Source: Pullulanibacillus camelliae
GTDB lineage: Bacteria > Bacillota > Bacilli > Bacillales > Sporolactobacillaceae
Direction of reading: 5' to 3'
DNA length: 64,000 bases
Assembly (NCBI RefSeq): GCF_014642655.1
Contig: NZ_BMIR01000001.1
Location: 624,922 to 688,921 of the forward strand
The translations under genes and the position numbers were made by a program. The notes beneath the pieces are model-generated. The model made no database searches, was not told where the DNA came from, and saw only the letters and a list, made by a program, of their open reading frames with translations. Positions 8,326 through 17,450 of this stretch are shown here, piece after piece; the first letter of the stretch is position 1, and each line of letters starts with the position of its first letter.

Positions 8326-9396
8326 TTACCTTTGTGCCAGTTCAGTCACATCTATCTGGCGAACATCACACCACTCTTTTACTTCATTCATAACTACGAT
8401 TGGACAGGTGAGGAGCTCTTCGCTATTTTTCGCACCGAGCATGGTCCACAGTACCTTCAATTGCTCCTGCCATTGCAGCATTACCTCCACCGCCTGCTCC
8501 ACTCCTTGTTCCTGAAGGACACGGAGAACAGGACTGGCGATGCCGACAGCCTTTGCACCTAAAGCTAAGCACTTCGTCATATCAAGAGGATGGCGCACTC
8601 CGCCTGAGGCAAAATACGTTAATCTAGTTCGATAAGCTTGGGCTTCAAGGAGTGCTATTGCTGTGGTTTGTCCCCATGTGGAGATATAACTATATTCCTT
8701 CTGAGCTCTTCGTCGATTTTCAATCCCAATGAAATTCGTCCCTCCACGGCCACTAATATCGACATATTGAACACCAAGGGACATCAGTGTATGAAGTGTT
8801 TCCTTACTCATACCAAAACCAACTTCCTTAACAATAACAGGGACATTCATACGCTTAACCATATCTTCAATATGCTGTAACCATTCAGAGAAATCTCTTT
8901 CTCCTTCTGGCATCACTAATTCTTGAGGAACATTTACATGAATCTGTAAGGCATCTGCTTCAATCATATCAATCACTTTTAATGCAGTGTCTGCTGAAAC
9001 ATCCGCTCCAACATTGGCAAAAATAACTCCCTTAGGATTGGCTTTTCTAACAACACGATAAGTGGAGGCTAGCTCTTCCTTACGCAGTCCAGCGTGCTGC
9101 GAGCCAACGGCCATTGCCATTCCTGTCGCTGAAGCAATCGTAGCCAATGCTTCATTGATACTCCCTGTTTTTTGGCTGCCTCCTGTCATAGCATTGATAT
9201 ATAAAGGACACGCCAACGCTCTTCCGAACAGGTTCACCTGTAAACAAACATCTTTAACGGCCAAATGGGGTAAGGAGCGGTGGACAAAGACTATATCATC
9301 AAAATGAGAACTGACAGAACGAGAGGCTGCCAAGGCTAATCGCACATGTTCATCCTTTCTATCTTCACGCTGTTGATCATTATCTGCCAATACCAA
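8326..9396 (-). CDS. fni: Isopentenyl-diphosphate delta-isomerase, type 2
   Basis: FMN- and NADPH-dependent enzyme that interconverts isopentenyl and dimethylallyl diphosphate for isoprenoid synthesis. 356 residues, the normal length. Recognised by the N-terminal RKDEHVRLAL block, the YINAMTGGS loop, AVGSQHAGL, the VNVPQELVMPEG segment, VIVKEVGFGM and the glycine-rich DISGRGGTNF flavin-binding part. The start is TTG at 9396 behind AGGAGG (4-base gap); a second in-frame TTG at 9390 has a 10-base gap and is also possible. Monocistronic. Confidence 0.93.
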   Translation of the reverse strand: MVLADNDQQREDRKDEHVRLALAASRSVSSHFDDIVFVHRSLPHLAVKDVCLQVNLFGRALACPLYINAMTGGSQKTGSINEALATIASATGMAMAVGSQHAGLRKEELASTYRVVRKANPKGVIFANVGADVSADTALKVIDMIEADALQIHVNVPQELVMPEGERDFSEWLQHIEDMVKRMNVPVIVKEVGFGMSKETLHTLMSLGVQYVDISGRGGTNFIGIENRRRAQKEYSYISTWGQTTAIALLEAQAYRTRLTYFASGGVRHPLDMTKCLALGAKAVGIASPVLRVLQEQGVEQAVEVMLQWQEQLKVLWTMLGAKNSEELLTCPIVVMNEVKEWCDVRQIDVTELAQR

Positions 9397-9541
9397 TAAC
9401 CTCCTGACTATGCGTTATTAGTATTGCAAGTTACGGCACTCTTCAATCATTAAAGGGCGCCCTTTTGTATAGTCCGATGTTTTAAAATTTTTATAAAATT
9501 ATGGATCTTTTAGATCTAAACATACTAGACAAAGAGATTGT

Positions 9542-9598
9542 TATACTAATATAAGTAACCTCATAAAATAGTCTGAGGTTCAAAAAATGATGAAGGAG
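9542..9598 (+). promoter_or_regulatory. putP promoter region with inverted repeat and RBS
   Basis: A -10-like TATACT lies at 9542-9547. Just after it is a perfect 7-bp inverted repeat AACCTCA (9557-9563) / TGAGGTT (9574-9580), a candidate operator or leader hairpin. AAGGAG at 9593-9598 is 7 bases before the ATG at 9606, which decides the start over the GTG at 9600. No clear -35 is seen. Confidence 0.5.
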
Positions 9599-9605
9599 TG
9601 TGAAG

Positions 9606-11116
9606 ATGCAAGGAGAAGTTATCGTATCTCTAGCCGTTTATCTTATTGCCATGCTAGCTATTGGTTATTATTCGTACAAAAAGACGGCAAATTTATCTGA
9701 TTATATGCTAGGTGATCGGGGACTCGGCCCCGCTGTCACAGCCCTATCCGCAGGAGCTTCAGACATGAGTGGCTGGATGATGATGGGACTCCCAGGCGCC
9801 ATGTACGCCACAGGTCTTTCCAGCGCATGGCTGGCCATCGGATTAACGATTGGCGCTTATCTCAATTACCTATTACTTGCCCCCCGTTTTCGCGTGTATA
9901 CTGAGGTTGCCAATGATTCCATCACCATCCCTGACTTTCTTGAAAATCGCTTTAAGGACTCATCCAATCTATTGCGACTCATCTCAGGGCTTGTGATCCT
10001 CGTCTTTTTTACCCTTTATGTGTCATCAGGAATGGTTTCTGGTGGTACCCTATTTAAGTCCGCCTTTGGGTTGAATTATACAACAGGCTTGATTCTTACA
10101 ACAGCCGTTGTCGTATGCTACACATTATTTGGCGGTTTTTTAGCAGTGAGTATGACGGACTTTGTTCAAGGCTGCATTATGTTCATTGCATTAATTATGG
10201 TACCAATAGTTGCCATTACCCATGTCGGTGGAACACATCAGGCCTTTTCTGATATTCGCTCCATTGATCCGAGTCTATTAAATCTCTTTAAGGGCACCTC
10301 TGTTATTGGCATTCTATCGCTCATTGCTTGGGGACTGGGCTATTTTGGACAACCGCACATCATCGTGCGCTTTATGGCGATCAAGACAACCCGTGAATTA
10401 CGGACAGCACGCCGTATCGGGATCGGTTGGATGATCATTTCCATTATTGGTGCAATGGCCGTTGGATTAATTGGGATATCGTATTTTTCCCATCATGGCG
10501 GACCGCTCAACAATTCAGAAACCGTCTTTATAAAGTTTGCGGACATTTTATTTAATCCGTTCATCACTGGCTTTATCTTAGCCGCGGTTCTCGCTGCTAT
10601 TATGAGCACGATTTCTTCACAATTGCTCGTGACATCAAGCGCGGTGACTGAAGACTTTTATAAAACCTTTTTTAGACGGCAAGCGAGTGACAGAGAGCTT
10701 GTTATGGTCGGTCGTGGCGCCGTACTTGTCATTGCTCTGATAGCCATCTTACTTTCTTATACTGGACAATCGATTTTGGATATCGTTGGCCACGCTTGGG
10801 CTGGCTTTGGCTCTGCCTTCGGACCTGTCATCCTACTAAGCCTGCATTGGAAACGGATGACACGCTGGGGGCACTTGCTGGCATGCTCGTCGGCGGCGTG
10901 ACGGTGATATTCTGGTTGAACATCCATCATCTTCCCCTTCCACATTTTATGGACTGGGCAGAAACCAACGTATATGAAATGATCCCAGGCTTTATTCTTA
11001 GTTTAATTGCTGTTATTCTTGTTAGCCTCTGGACCAGAGCGCCAGAGCAATCGGTCACTGATCAATTTGCCGATATGGAAAATAAATTGAGAGAAGATAC
11101 AGCCCCAATTAAATAA
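9606..11116 (+). pseudogene. putP: Sodium/proline symporter PutP, split by a one-base frameshift
   Basis: Sodium:solute symporter family protein that imports proline. The first frame (9606-10901) encodes about 12 membrane helices with the family signature region (SAGASDMSGWMMMGLPGA, GWGLGYFGQPHIIVRF, STISSQLLVTSSA) and then reads into LLACSSAA and stops. The expected continuation GALAGMLVGG is in the frame 2 bases on, open to 11116. The break lies at a run of five G (10867-10871); six G would restore one reading frame of 504 codons. This is either a real loss-of-function mutation near the 11th-12th helix or a homopolymer sequencing error. A terminator follows at once. Confidence 0.85.
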
Positions 11117-11119
11117 AGT

Positions 11120-11150
11120 AAGGCGGACCTAAAAATGGGTCCGCCTTGTT
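11120..11150 (+). terminator. Intrinsic terminator after putP
   Basis: 10-bp stem AAGGCGGACC/GGTCCGCCTT four bases after the putP stop. It may also serve the convergent gene at 11163-11687. Confidence 0.85.
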
Positions 11151-11162
11151 ATAACAGCTTTA

Positions 11163-11687
11163 TTATTGCTCGGCTCGTGTCAAGTTGTTCTGTTTTACCA
11201 ATAGAATAATATTATACGTCACAAAATAGCCGAACATGATGAGTAAGAGCCCTGCCGTCCATGATGGCCCTATGGAATTTCCCAGAGCCTGCCACCCCTC
11301 TGCCTGATCGGTTTGTAGCTGTGATCCCTGGGCGTACACCATGTAAAAGCGATAGATTAGCCGTACAACGAAAAGAAAAATGACGAAGCTCCCAACCCAT
11401 GAATTCGGTCGATAATACCACTGGCCTTGCTTCTCCTCAAACTGTGTAACAGAGGCACTATAGAAAGCCAGAAGCACACCTAATACCATTCCAATCAAAT
11501 CAGAGATGAGGCTTATAGGATGAATCAATCCCGCCCCCAATATGATAATACCTATGACACAAAACAGTACGGTTCGAATCATCAGGCGTGATCGTCCCAA
11601 GGACTGCCATCCGATAAAGCGCCGCATTCGCCGATATAAAGCAAAGATAATGACAAAACCTATGATAATGACGCTATAAATACTCAT
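11163..11687 (-). CDS. Membrane protein, CcdC/DUF1453-like
   Basis: 174 residues with about five hydrophobic segments separated by short basic loops (YRRMRRF, GRSRLMIR). The pattern of a basic first loop, a soluble charged turn (QFEEKQGQWYYRPNSW) and a helix rich in Arg/Tyr recalls the CcdC/DUF1453 family, but the resemblance is weak and I would not insist on it. The start is ATG at 11687 with GGAGG 5 bases ahead; an upstream in-frame codon at 11702 lies before that site. Convergent with putP. Function unknown. Confidence 0.6.
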   Translation of the reverse strand: MSIYSVIIIGFVIIFALYRRMRRFIGWQSLGRSRLMIRTVLFCVIGIIILGAGLIHPISLISDLIGMVLGVLLAFYSASVTQFEEKQGQWYYRPNSWVGSFVIFLFVVRLIYRFYMVYAQGSQLQTDQAEGWQALGNSIGPSWTAGLLLIMFGYFVTYNIILLVKQNNLTRAEQ

Positions 11688-11904
11688 TTTATTCCTCCAC
11701 AACCATAGCGTATTAACGCTTGATTTCTAGCTCTGCCCTTGCACTGATGACTAGTTTAACGTCTATCCTTTTAAAATACAACTCTCTCTAGATAGACCTC
11801 TTCTTATAAGCCAGTGTATGCTCAAGCTCATTCCTTTTCCCTTCTTTCATTATTTTTTCTGTGAGATTTCCTTACGAACTCCTTTTATCCTTTCTAAATT
11901 CCTC

Positions 11905-11999
11905 TATAATACTATTTAAGGATAATACTTATTCCTTTTCACATTGAAATGGCGAATGCTTTTATGTCGGTCCAACAGAAATTGTTGGGCTATTTTTTT
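11905..11999 (+). ncRNA. Candidate short transcript with orphan terminator
   Basis: TATAAT at 11905-11910 is followed about 60 bases later by an intrinsic terminator, stem TCCAACA (11971-11977) / TGTTGGG (11983-11989), then seven T. No reading frame lies between them and no plus-strand gene ends upstream. The -35 is poor. The rest of the 11688-12158 gap holds nothing else I can name. Confidence 0.3.
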
Positions 12000-12158
12000 G
12001 CACCTTTTCGGCTGTTTGTCAAAACAACCCATCGCCGGTATTCTCTATGGATGCTAGATGGTGATAAAAGGATTATACTGAGAGCATTCACATCCTTCCT
12101 ATATAATAAAAGTGAGACATTCTGATCATGTGATTTTTTAAAGAAAAGAGGAGAAGCC

Positions 12159-12899
12159 ATGAAGCGCTTAGATGGAAAGGTCATTATCATTACAGGTGCA
12201 GCAGGTGGACAAGGCTCTGTCGAAGCCAAAGTATTTGCTTCAGAGGGAGCTAAGGTCGTGCTTACCGATATCTCCGAAGAAGCAGTGTACCAGATTGCTG
12301 AAGAGGTCAAGGCTGCCGGCGGAGAAGCCCTCGCTCTTGTTCATGACGTTTCAGGGGAAGAGGATTGGCAACGTGTGGTAACTCATGCAGCTGCACAATT
12401 TGGAGGTATACATGCCTTAATCAATAACGCAGGGATCATCACTCGCGAAGGGATTGAGGGGACAACGCTCGACATGTGGGAAAAGATTCAATCCGTCAAT
12501 TCCCGAGGCATTTTCTTGGGTATTAAGTCCGTTACACCAGAAATGAGAAAAGCTGGCGGTGGCTCAATTGTCAATATTTCTTCTATCTGGGGCATCGTAG
12601 GAAGCGGAGGTTCAGCCGCTTACCATGCCTCAAAAGGGGCCGTCCGTCTTCTGACAAAAACCGCTGCCGTTGAGTATGCCAAGGATAACATTCGAATTAA
12701 TACCATCCACCCGGGCATTATCGAAACGCCAATGCTGGCAACAAATAAAAATGTGGGAAAGCTTCGTGAGGATACGCCCTTACCCCGCCTTGGCCAACCT
12801 GAGGATATCGTATATGGGGCACTCTATCTAGCATCCGACGAGTCTTCCTTTGTGACCGGGACTGAACTCATCATTGACGGCGGCTATACAGCTAGATAG
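12159..12899 (+). CDS. Short-chain dehydrogenase/reductase
   Basis: Classical SDR of 246 residues. Cofactor motif TGAAGGQG at 12-19, D37 after the second strand (favouring NAD(H)), NNAG at 89-92, catalytic S142, Y155 and K159 (YHASK), and the PG motif in INTIHPGIIETPM. The nearest known types are hydroxysteroid, glucose and cyclopentanol dehydrogenases, but the substrate cannot be read from sequence. AGAGGAG precedes the ATG. Single gene, followed by a long palindrome. Confidence 0.9.
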   Translation: MKRLDGKVIIITGAAGGQGSVEAKVFASEGAKVVLTDISEEAVYQIAEEVKAAGGEALALVHDVSGEEDWQRVVTHAAAQFGGIHALINNAGIITREGIEGTTLDMWEKIQSVNSRGIFLGIKSVTPEMRKAGGGSIVNISSIWGIVGSGGSAAYHASKGAVRLLTKTAAVEYAKDNIRINTIHPGIIETPMLATNKNVGKLREDTPLPRLGQPEDIVYGALYLASDESSFVTGTELIIDGGYTAR

Positions 12900-12941
12900 C
12901 TTTCCTAAGTCCCCTGTTAAAAAGAGCAGGCACAACAACAA

Positions 12942-12982
12942 TAGGCACCAATAGGCTCAGATCTGAGCTTATGGGTGCCTTA
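12942..12982 (+). terminator. Long hairpin after the SDR gene
   Basis: About 20-bp imperfect inverted repeat centred on GCTCAGATCTGAGC, with arms TAGGCACCAATAGG and CTTATGGGTGCCTTA. It has no T-run, so it is either a bidirectional transcript end or an RNA-stabilising hairpin. Bases 12983-13453 hold no gene; they are AT-rich with no feature I recognise. Confidence 0.55.
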
Positions 12983-13453
12983 ATCGAGTGCGAGTAAAGA
13001 GAAAAGAAAAACTTTTAGAAATGGATTTTAACCGGTTGCTCTTTATCCTCTGGACAATTTTTATACCAGCTGTTACGTGTTCACTTTTACCATTATCTAT
13101 ACTTTCTTGCACCCGATAACATTAACACCTACGTTAATGTTACCATTTTTATTTAAAAGACATCTAAAAGTAATAATCCTTACTATATTCATCGTATTGA
13201 TAAAAAGACCCATTTGGACACTCAATGGGAGTCTGATCTTTTATCCTAATTATCAAAAGATTAGATAGTCATAAGTTAGGGTATCTTGTTATTAAATGGG
13301 TAATTTGACCCTTTCCTTCACCTTTTTTGTGCTTAAAAACGCACTAAATAAGAGTCGACCGTTGCTATTAAATAATTTTTGCCTTATCCATCAAGTAGCC
13401 TTACAAGCTGTTTATACATGCCCCTAAAAAATTCAAAGTCAGGAGTGAAAAGC

Positions 13454-13924
13454 ATGAAAGTCAAAGATTTTATGATCGAGGATGTTATCGCTGTCCAACC
13501 AGACACTACCATTAAAGAACTGCTAGCCTTATTGATTCAACATCGCATTGGCGGTGTTCCCGTTCTGGATAATACGAAACAATTAACTGGCATGATTAGT
13601 GATGGGGATATTCTCCGCTACCTTTCCCCCAGAGAGGAATCAATTCACGATCTTTTCTTTACCGTCTATATAGAAAAGGGAGAGACGGCTCAAGAGGTCT
13701 TAAACAGAAAAGTGAATAAGCCTGTTTCCGATATGATGCACAAAAGAACCCTATATACTGTCAATGAAGAGGATGACTTTGACGTCGCCCTACGCCTCCT
13801 TTCTCAACACCATTTCAAAAAGCTGCCTGTATTGAATGAAAACCACGAAGTGATCGGTGTCATCAGCAGAGGCGATATTGTCCATAACCTATCAAAAATG
13901 ATCATTGCTAATCAAAAGGATTGA
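13454..13924 (+). CDS. CBS-domain pair protein
   Basis: 156 residues made almost wholly of two CBS motifs (about residues 1-60 and 88-150), joined by a linker with KGETAQEVLNRKVNKP. CBS pairs bind adenine nucleotides and act as energy or ligand sensors; typical phrases are HRIGGVPVLD, GMISDGDIL and GVISRGDIVHNL. The start at 13454 is set by AGGAGTG 6 bases upstream; the frame stays open further upstream without a site. Cytoplasmic, single gene, followed by a terminator. Partner unknown. Confidence 0.85.
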   Translation: MKVKDFMIEDVIAVQPDTTIKELLALLIQHRIGGVPVLDNTKQLTGMISDGDILRYLSPREESIHDLFFTVYIEKGETAQEVLNRKVNKPVSDMMHKRTLYTVNEEDDFDVALRLLSQHHFKKLPVLNENHEVIGVISRGDIVHNLSKMIIANQKD

Positions 13925-14045
13925 GCCATAAAATTCTTATGTAAAAAGGAAACACTTTTTTCAACACTAGCTCATAGTTCAGGTTCACCCTTTGCTCTTC
14001 AACAAAATTCGTTATTGAAGCCATAGCAAAAATGGCATAAGTTGG

Positions 14046-14076
14046 AGATCTCATCTAAAATGGATGAGATCTTTTT
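14046..14076 (+). terminator. Intrinsic terminator after the CBS gene
   Basis: 10-bp stem AGATCTCATC/GATGAGATCT with a seven-base loop and a five-T tail, about 120 bases after the stop. Confidence 0.85.
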
Positions 14077-14077
14077 G

Positions 14078-14586
14078 AATTATTTAAGCAATAAGTTCTC
14101 TAACCTTTCCCTTTGAAACCCTAAGATTTTATATTGAATCAATGGCCGAAAAAGGAATTTCAACATTCCTTTCAAAACGAATGAGTAGATTAAGAATCAA
14201 AAGTTGCCTACTAAAAAATCCAATCGGTAATCTATTTCAAATTCATGTGTAAATACAACGGAACAAATAAAAAAGGTAAAATCCTTGGGACGATCATAAC
14301 AATGTTTAATTTAATCAACTACATGTTAATCAATTACTAAAAGACACATTGGTTTATGTATGAAAAACATTAGAAAGGTTTGCAGTCAATCCATTGAGCC
14401 TCTACGACGTCTTTACCTGTGAGGATACTCCCTTCACACTCACCACTAAGGGTAAATAGCAGTAAGGTGTTGTCAATTATATAATGATATGATAAATGAA
14501 GCTTTTCAAGAGGAGTATACCACTTTAAACTAAAAGCTATTGCCATTCTTCAAAGAAGGTATTTTCTCCTTTATAAATGTCGTATA
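14078..14586. other. Gene-free AT-rich gap
   Basis: About 500 bases with no reading frame, hairpin or repeat that I can support before the marR promoter. Confidence 0.5.
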
Positions 14587-14587
14587 A

Positions 14588-14602
14588 TAAGATATAATCT
14601 TA
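14588..14602 (+). promoter_or_regulatory. Palindromic operator at the marR promoter
   Basis: Perfect palindrome TAAGAT-ATA-ATCTTA containing a TATAAT-like -10, 25 bases before the marR ATG. This is the expected place for MarR autorepression. The ribosome binding site AAAGGGG is at 14614-14620. Confidence 0.55.
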
Positions 14603-14626
14603 ATAGACGATATAAAGGGGGATTCT

Positions 14627-15052
14627 ATGTTAAGAGAAATTGAACAATTAAATCAACTTTGGACGGATATTTACTATCACTTGCGCTATACCCATCACGA
14701 AAAAATAACGCACCAAAGCATCCGGATTATGCAAGTGATTGAAAAAGAGAATGAAGTGGGGATAAAAGTAATCGCTAAAGCCATCCAGGTGTCCCACAAC
14801 ACTGCATCGGAGCATATTAAACGCTTAATAGAAAAAGGCTATGTCTTTAAAAGCCGTAGTACCAAGGATGAGCGAAAGGTGATATTAAGGCTTACCGACT
14901 TGGGAAGCGATGTTTTACATCGCCATTCCAGTCTCGACGAAAAAAAACTAAAACAGCTTCTATTTGAAAAAATGAGTGATGAAGAAAGACAACTCATCTT
15001 TGCTGCTTTTGCTTTAATGAGGGGACGAGCAAAAACGGTAGGAAGAAATTAA
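14627..15052 (+). CDS. MarR-family transcriptional regulator
   Basis: 141 residues, with a winged helix-turn-helix at about 45-110 (IKVIAKAIQVSHNTASEHIKRL, then the wing RSTKDERKVILRLTDLG). MarR proteins are dimeric repressors released by small ligands or oxidation. The ATG is preceded by AAAGGGG and by a palindrome that overlaps the likely -10, consistent with autoregulation. A GNAT acetyltransferase follows 48 bases after the stop and is probably co-transcribed, which suggests that the pair responds to a toxic compound. Ligand unknown. Confidence 0.88.
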   Translation: MLREIEQLNQLWTDIYYHLRYTHHEKITHQSIRIMQVIEKENEVGIKVIAKAIQVSHNTASEHIKRLIEKGYVFKSRSTKDERKVILRLTDLGSDVLHRHSSLDEKKLKQLLFEKMSDEERQLIFAAFALMRGRAKTVGRN

Positions 15053-15100
15053 GAAAAACTTTTTTGACCATTATCAGGATTTTATAAGGAAGTGAAGAAA

Positions 15101-15559
15101 GTGAATTATCGTAGGGCAACGATAGATGATATAGAGACATTAATAGAATTAAGGAAAAAACAATTAATCGCTGAGGGGATCGAACCTCAGATTGACATTG
15201 ATTCTGAGCTCCATCTCTTTTTCAAAAATAAACTCAGTGATGACTCATTAATTCAATGGGTAGTGGAAGACAATAAGGAAGTGATCGCTTGTGGTGCCAT
15301 TATTTTTTATGAATTTCCACCGTCTTATACCAATAAAAGTGGTAAAAAGGCTTATGTTACAAATATGTATACAAAAGAAGAGTATCGTGGAAATGGCATC
15401 GCCACTCGACTTCTCACAAAATTAGTTGAGGAAGCGAAAGCCTTAGGTGTTATGAAAATATGGCTTAGCGCTTCTAAATTAGGTAGACCAGTCTATGAAA
15501 AATTTGGCTTCAACGCCAGTGATGAATGGCTTGAATTAGAGGCTGAAAAAGTGTTTTAG
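15101..15559 (+). CDS. GNAT-family N-acetyltransferase
   Basis: 152 residues. The acetyl-CoA binding motif A is visible as VTNMYTKEEYRGNGIATRLL, with the RGNGIA pyrophosphate loop near residue 99, followed by the usual VYEKFGF segment. I chose GTG at 15101, since AAGGA lies 10 bases upstream; the GTG at 15092 touches that site. Follows marR in the same direction, likely one transcript. Substrate unknown; it may acetylate a small amine or drug. Confidence 0.85.
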   Translation: MNYRRATIDDIETLIELRKKQLIAEGIEPQIDIDSELHLFFKNKLSDDSLIQWVVEDNKEVIACGAIIFYEFPPSYTNKSGKKAYVTNMYTKEEYRGNGIATRLLTKLVEEAKALGVMKIWLSASKLGRPVYEKFGFNASDEWLELEAEKVF

Positions 15560-15572
15560 TTAAAAAAGGAAG

Positions 15573-15660
15573 GAGCTGGAACAGAAGTATTCAGCTCATA
15601 GAGAATCCGAACGCATTCACTACTTTGAAGGGATGCGTTTCGATTTTGAATGAGTCATGA
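15573..15660 (+). repeat. 3'-end hairpin repeat, copy 2
   Basis: GGAACAGAAGTATTCAGCTC is followed by the inverted repeat around CCGAACGCATTC (15607-15618) / GGATGCGTTTCG (15631-15642), then GATTTTG. It starts 14 bases after the stop of the GNAT gene and is almost identical, in reverse orientation, to 41756-41825. Confidence 0.75.
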
Positions 15661-15960
15661 AGCACTCCGTCAAAATACTTCGTTTTCCACGGACACCGCC
15701 TCAGACGCGCAGGATACGCTAGCTTCAATGTTGTCACATGGATGTGATGCTTTTAGTCGAAGGTCCTTGAAAATGTAAGAGGCTTAGACTAAGAAACGCC
15801 TGTTCCTGCGTCTGCTAGACTTGCTTTGTCGTCAGCTTCCTCGGAACAACGCGTCGTTTATTCGTGAAGTCACCCTCGCCCCGTTTCCGTAAGAGTCTCC
15901 GTATTTTCATTACACTTCCCGTTTCCCTGGCTACTTATCGTTCGGTATGAGGGGGTAATT
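15661..15960 (-). repeat. Dispersed intergenic repeat, copy D
   Basis: Reverse-orientation relative of copy C: shared blocks include GTTTATTCGTGAAGT, CCTCGCCCCGTTTCC and CTAGCTTCAATGTTGTCACAT (the last also in copy E). No gene lies in 15560-16018; the repeats fill most of the gap. Confidence 0.65.
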
Positions 15961-16018
15961 TCTTTTCGTTTTTTCTCCCCCTCTTTTAGATGTTTACTGA
16001 TTCCCTATGAGGGCATCC

Positions 16019-16696
16019 TTATTTAGTTATGTGAAATTTTCGATTGATGATTTTAGAAATAACCAGAATGACCAGACCAGCAAGAAGATACTCGTATCCT
16101 CCGATTTCAATCCGATAGCCGAAGGAAGGCATGAGTCTGGGAACGAAAATAAAGATAGCCATTGTTAAAGCACTGAGACTTCCGATGACGATACCGGCTT
16201 TTATCTTATTCGACCTTTTGAACATAGAGCGCCTGATCCACATAAAAATGAAGGCAATGGTAGCGAAAATCACACCTATATCAATGATGAAAGTAAGAAG
16301 AGAAGAGCCAATGGCGATTGAAGGATTCACTTGTGTAAAAAAGCTTGCGATGATGGTGACAGCTCCACTTGCTAATGCGGAAAAACCGAGAAACTGAAGG
16401 TTTAAGTAGCCTATAAAAACAGCTGCATTTTTTCCTTTTTCTTTAGGTAAATGTTTAATCATGTCATCACAATAAGTTTTCGGGTCGTCACCAAACACGT
16501 CTTGGGCTGACTTACCGGCTTCTTGAGCTTCAATTAAATGATCCAATAATTCCATGACTAATTCTTCGGTCTGTTGTTCAGAAATGAAGAGATGGGTACG
16601 GATATATATGAGCATATCCTCATAGTACTTCTCATTTTCCTCTGTCAATTGATTTCGCTTAAGGTTATTTTCTTCGATTAATTGTTTCGCATGCAT
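16019..16696 (-). CDS. DUF1129 membrane protein
   Basis: 225 residues: a cytoplasmic helical N-terminal part of about 90 residues (LVMELLDHLIEAQEAGKSAQDVFGDDPKTYCDD, typical of DUF1129) and then five to six membrane helices. Such proteins are commonly encoded after a PadR regulator, as here. The start is ATG at 16696, which overlaps the padR stop as TAATG, with GGGGG 9 bases ahead; an upstream TTG at 16711 covers that site. Function unknown; perhaps a membrane partner or target of the regulator. Confidence 0.8.
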   Translation of the reverse strand: MHAKQLIEENNLKRNQLTEENEKYYEDMLIYIRTHLFISEQQTEELVMELLDHLIEAQEAGKSAQDVFGDDPKTYCDDMIKHLPKEKGKNAAVFIGYLNLQFLGFSALASGAVTIIASFFTQVNPSIAIGSSLLTFIIDIGVIFATIAFIFMWIRRSMFKRSNKIKAGIVIGSLSALTMAIFIFVPRLMPSFGYRIEIGGYEYLLAGLVILVISKIINRKFHITK

Positions 16697-17025
16697 TAGT
16701 TTAACCCCCAATTAATAATGGTTTCCACGGGTTTTTGAATGCTGTTCCATTCTTGCTGAAAGGCGATTAAAGCCTCTAAACCTTTTTCTGTCGTTTTATA
16801 ATACTTTCGCTTAGGACCAGTTAGCGAAGGCCTCATTTCCCCTTCGATGAACTGCTCCTTTTGCAGGCGGAGCAGAATAGGATAAATAGACCCTTCACTG
16901 ACATCATTGAGACCGAAGGCTTGGAGCTTTTGTGACAGCTCATATCCGTAAACACTTTCTTTGTGAATAATGGATAAGATGCATCCCTCTAATATCCCTT
17001 TTAATAACTGACTTCTCATCGCCAT
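16696..17025 (-). CDS. PadR-family transcriptional regulator
   Basis: 109 residues, PadR subfamily 2 size. The winged helix-turn-helix spans most of the protein (KGILEGCILSIIHKESVYGYELSQKL, then GSIYPILLRLQKEQFIEGEM). PadR repressors control membrane proteins or transporters, often the gene next to them. It is translationally coupled to the DUF1129 gene. An 8-bp inverted repeat upstream is a candidate operator. Confidence 0.9.
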   Translation of the reverse strand: MAMRSQLLKGILEGCILSIIHKESVYGYELSQKLQAFGLNDVSEGSIYPILLRLQKEQFIEGEMRPSLTGPKRKYYKTTEKGLEALIAFQQEWNSIQKPVETIINWGLN

Positions 17026-17054
17026 TTATATGCATTCCTTACCTATCATGTATA

Positions 17055-17088
17055 ACAAGATACTAGTTCTAAAAATCAGCTATCTTGT
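17055..17088 (-). promoter_or_regulatory. Candidate PadR operator
   Basis: Inverted repeat ACAAGATA (17055-17062) / TATCTTGT (17081-17088), 30 bases before the padR start codon. The following 17089-17394 holds no supported gene. Confidence 0.45.
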
Positions 17089-17394
17089 CATGCAAAATAG
17101 CTTTGCTCTTAGTTTACAAAAAAGTTTCTAAAAACACAAGAAGATACAGAAAAAAAGATTAAAGGAGAGAACATAGGACTCTCTCACACAGTCATTCTCC
17201 TTTCACCTAAAATGTGTAAGCACACCTGTCAACAATTATCGTATTTATCCCGGCTCTTCCGTCTCGAATGCCGAGACGAACAAGACGACAGCTATAGACA
17301 ACTTGATCATTGACAAACACGGTAAAATCCAAGGAGCTTCTGCAAGATGCCGATGAAAAGACGCACTGTAATAATGACTTAGCTAGATTTGACC

Positions 17395-17440
17395 TAAACA
17401 AAAACCCCCATAGAGACGGTCCACGTTCTCCATGGGGGTT
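17395..17440 (-). terminator. Terminator of the acid-sugar operon
   Basis: On the minus strand AACCCCCAT ... ATGGGGGTT followed by TTTG TTT, starting 11 bases after the stop of the DUF1537 kinase gene. Confidence 0.85.
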
Positions 17441-17450
17441 ATATAAGCCT

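Noticed and set aside
13077..13268. 63-codon plus-strand open frame rich in Ile, Leu and Phe
   Set aside because: AT-rich region, GTG start without a ribosome binding site; composition reflects base content.
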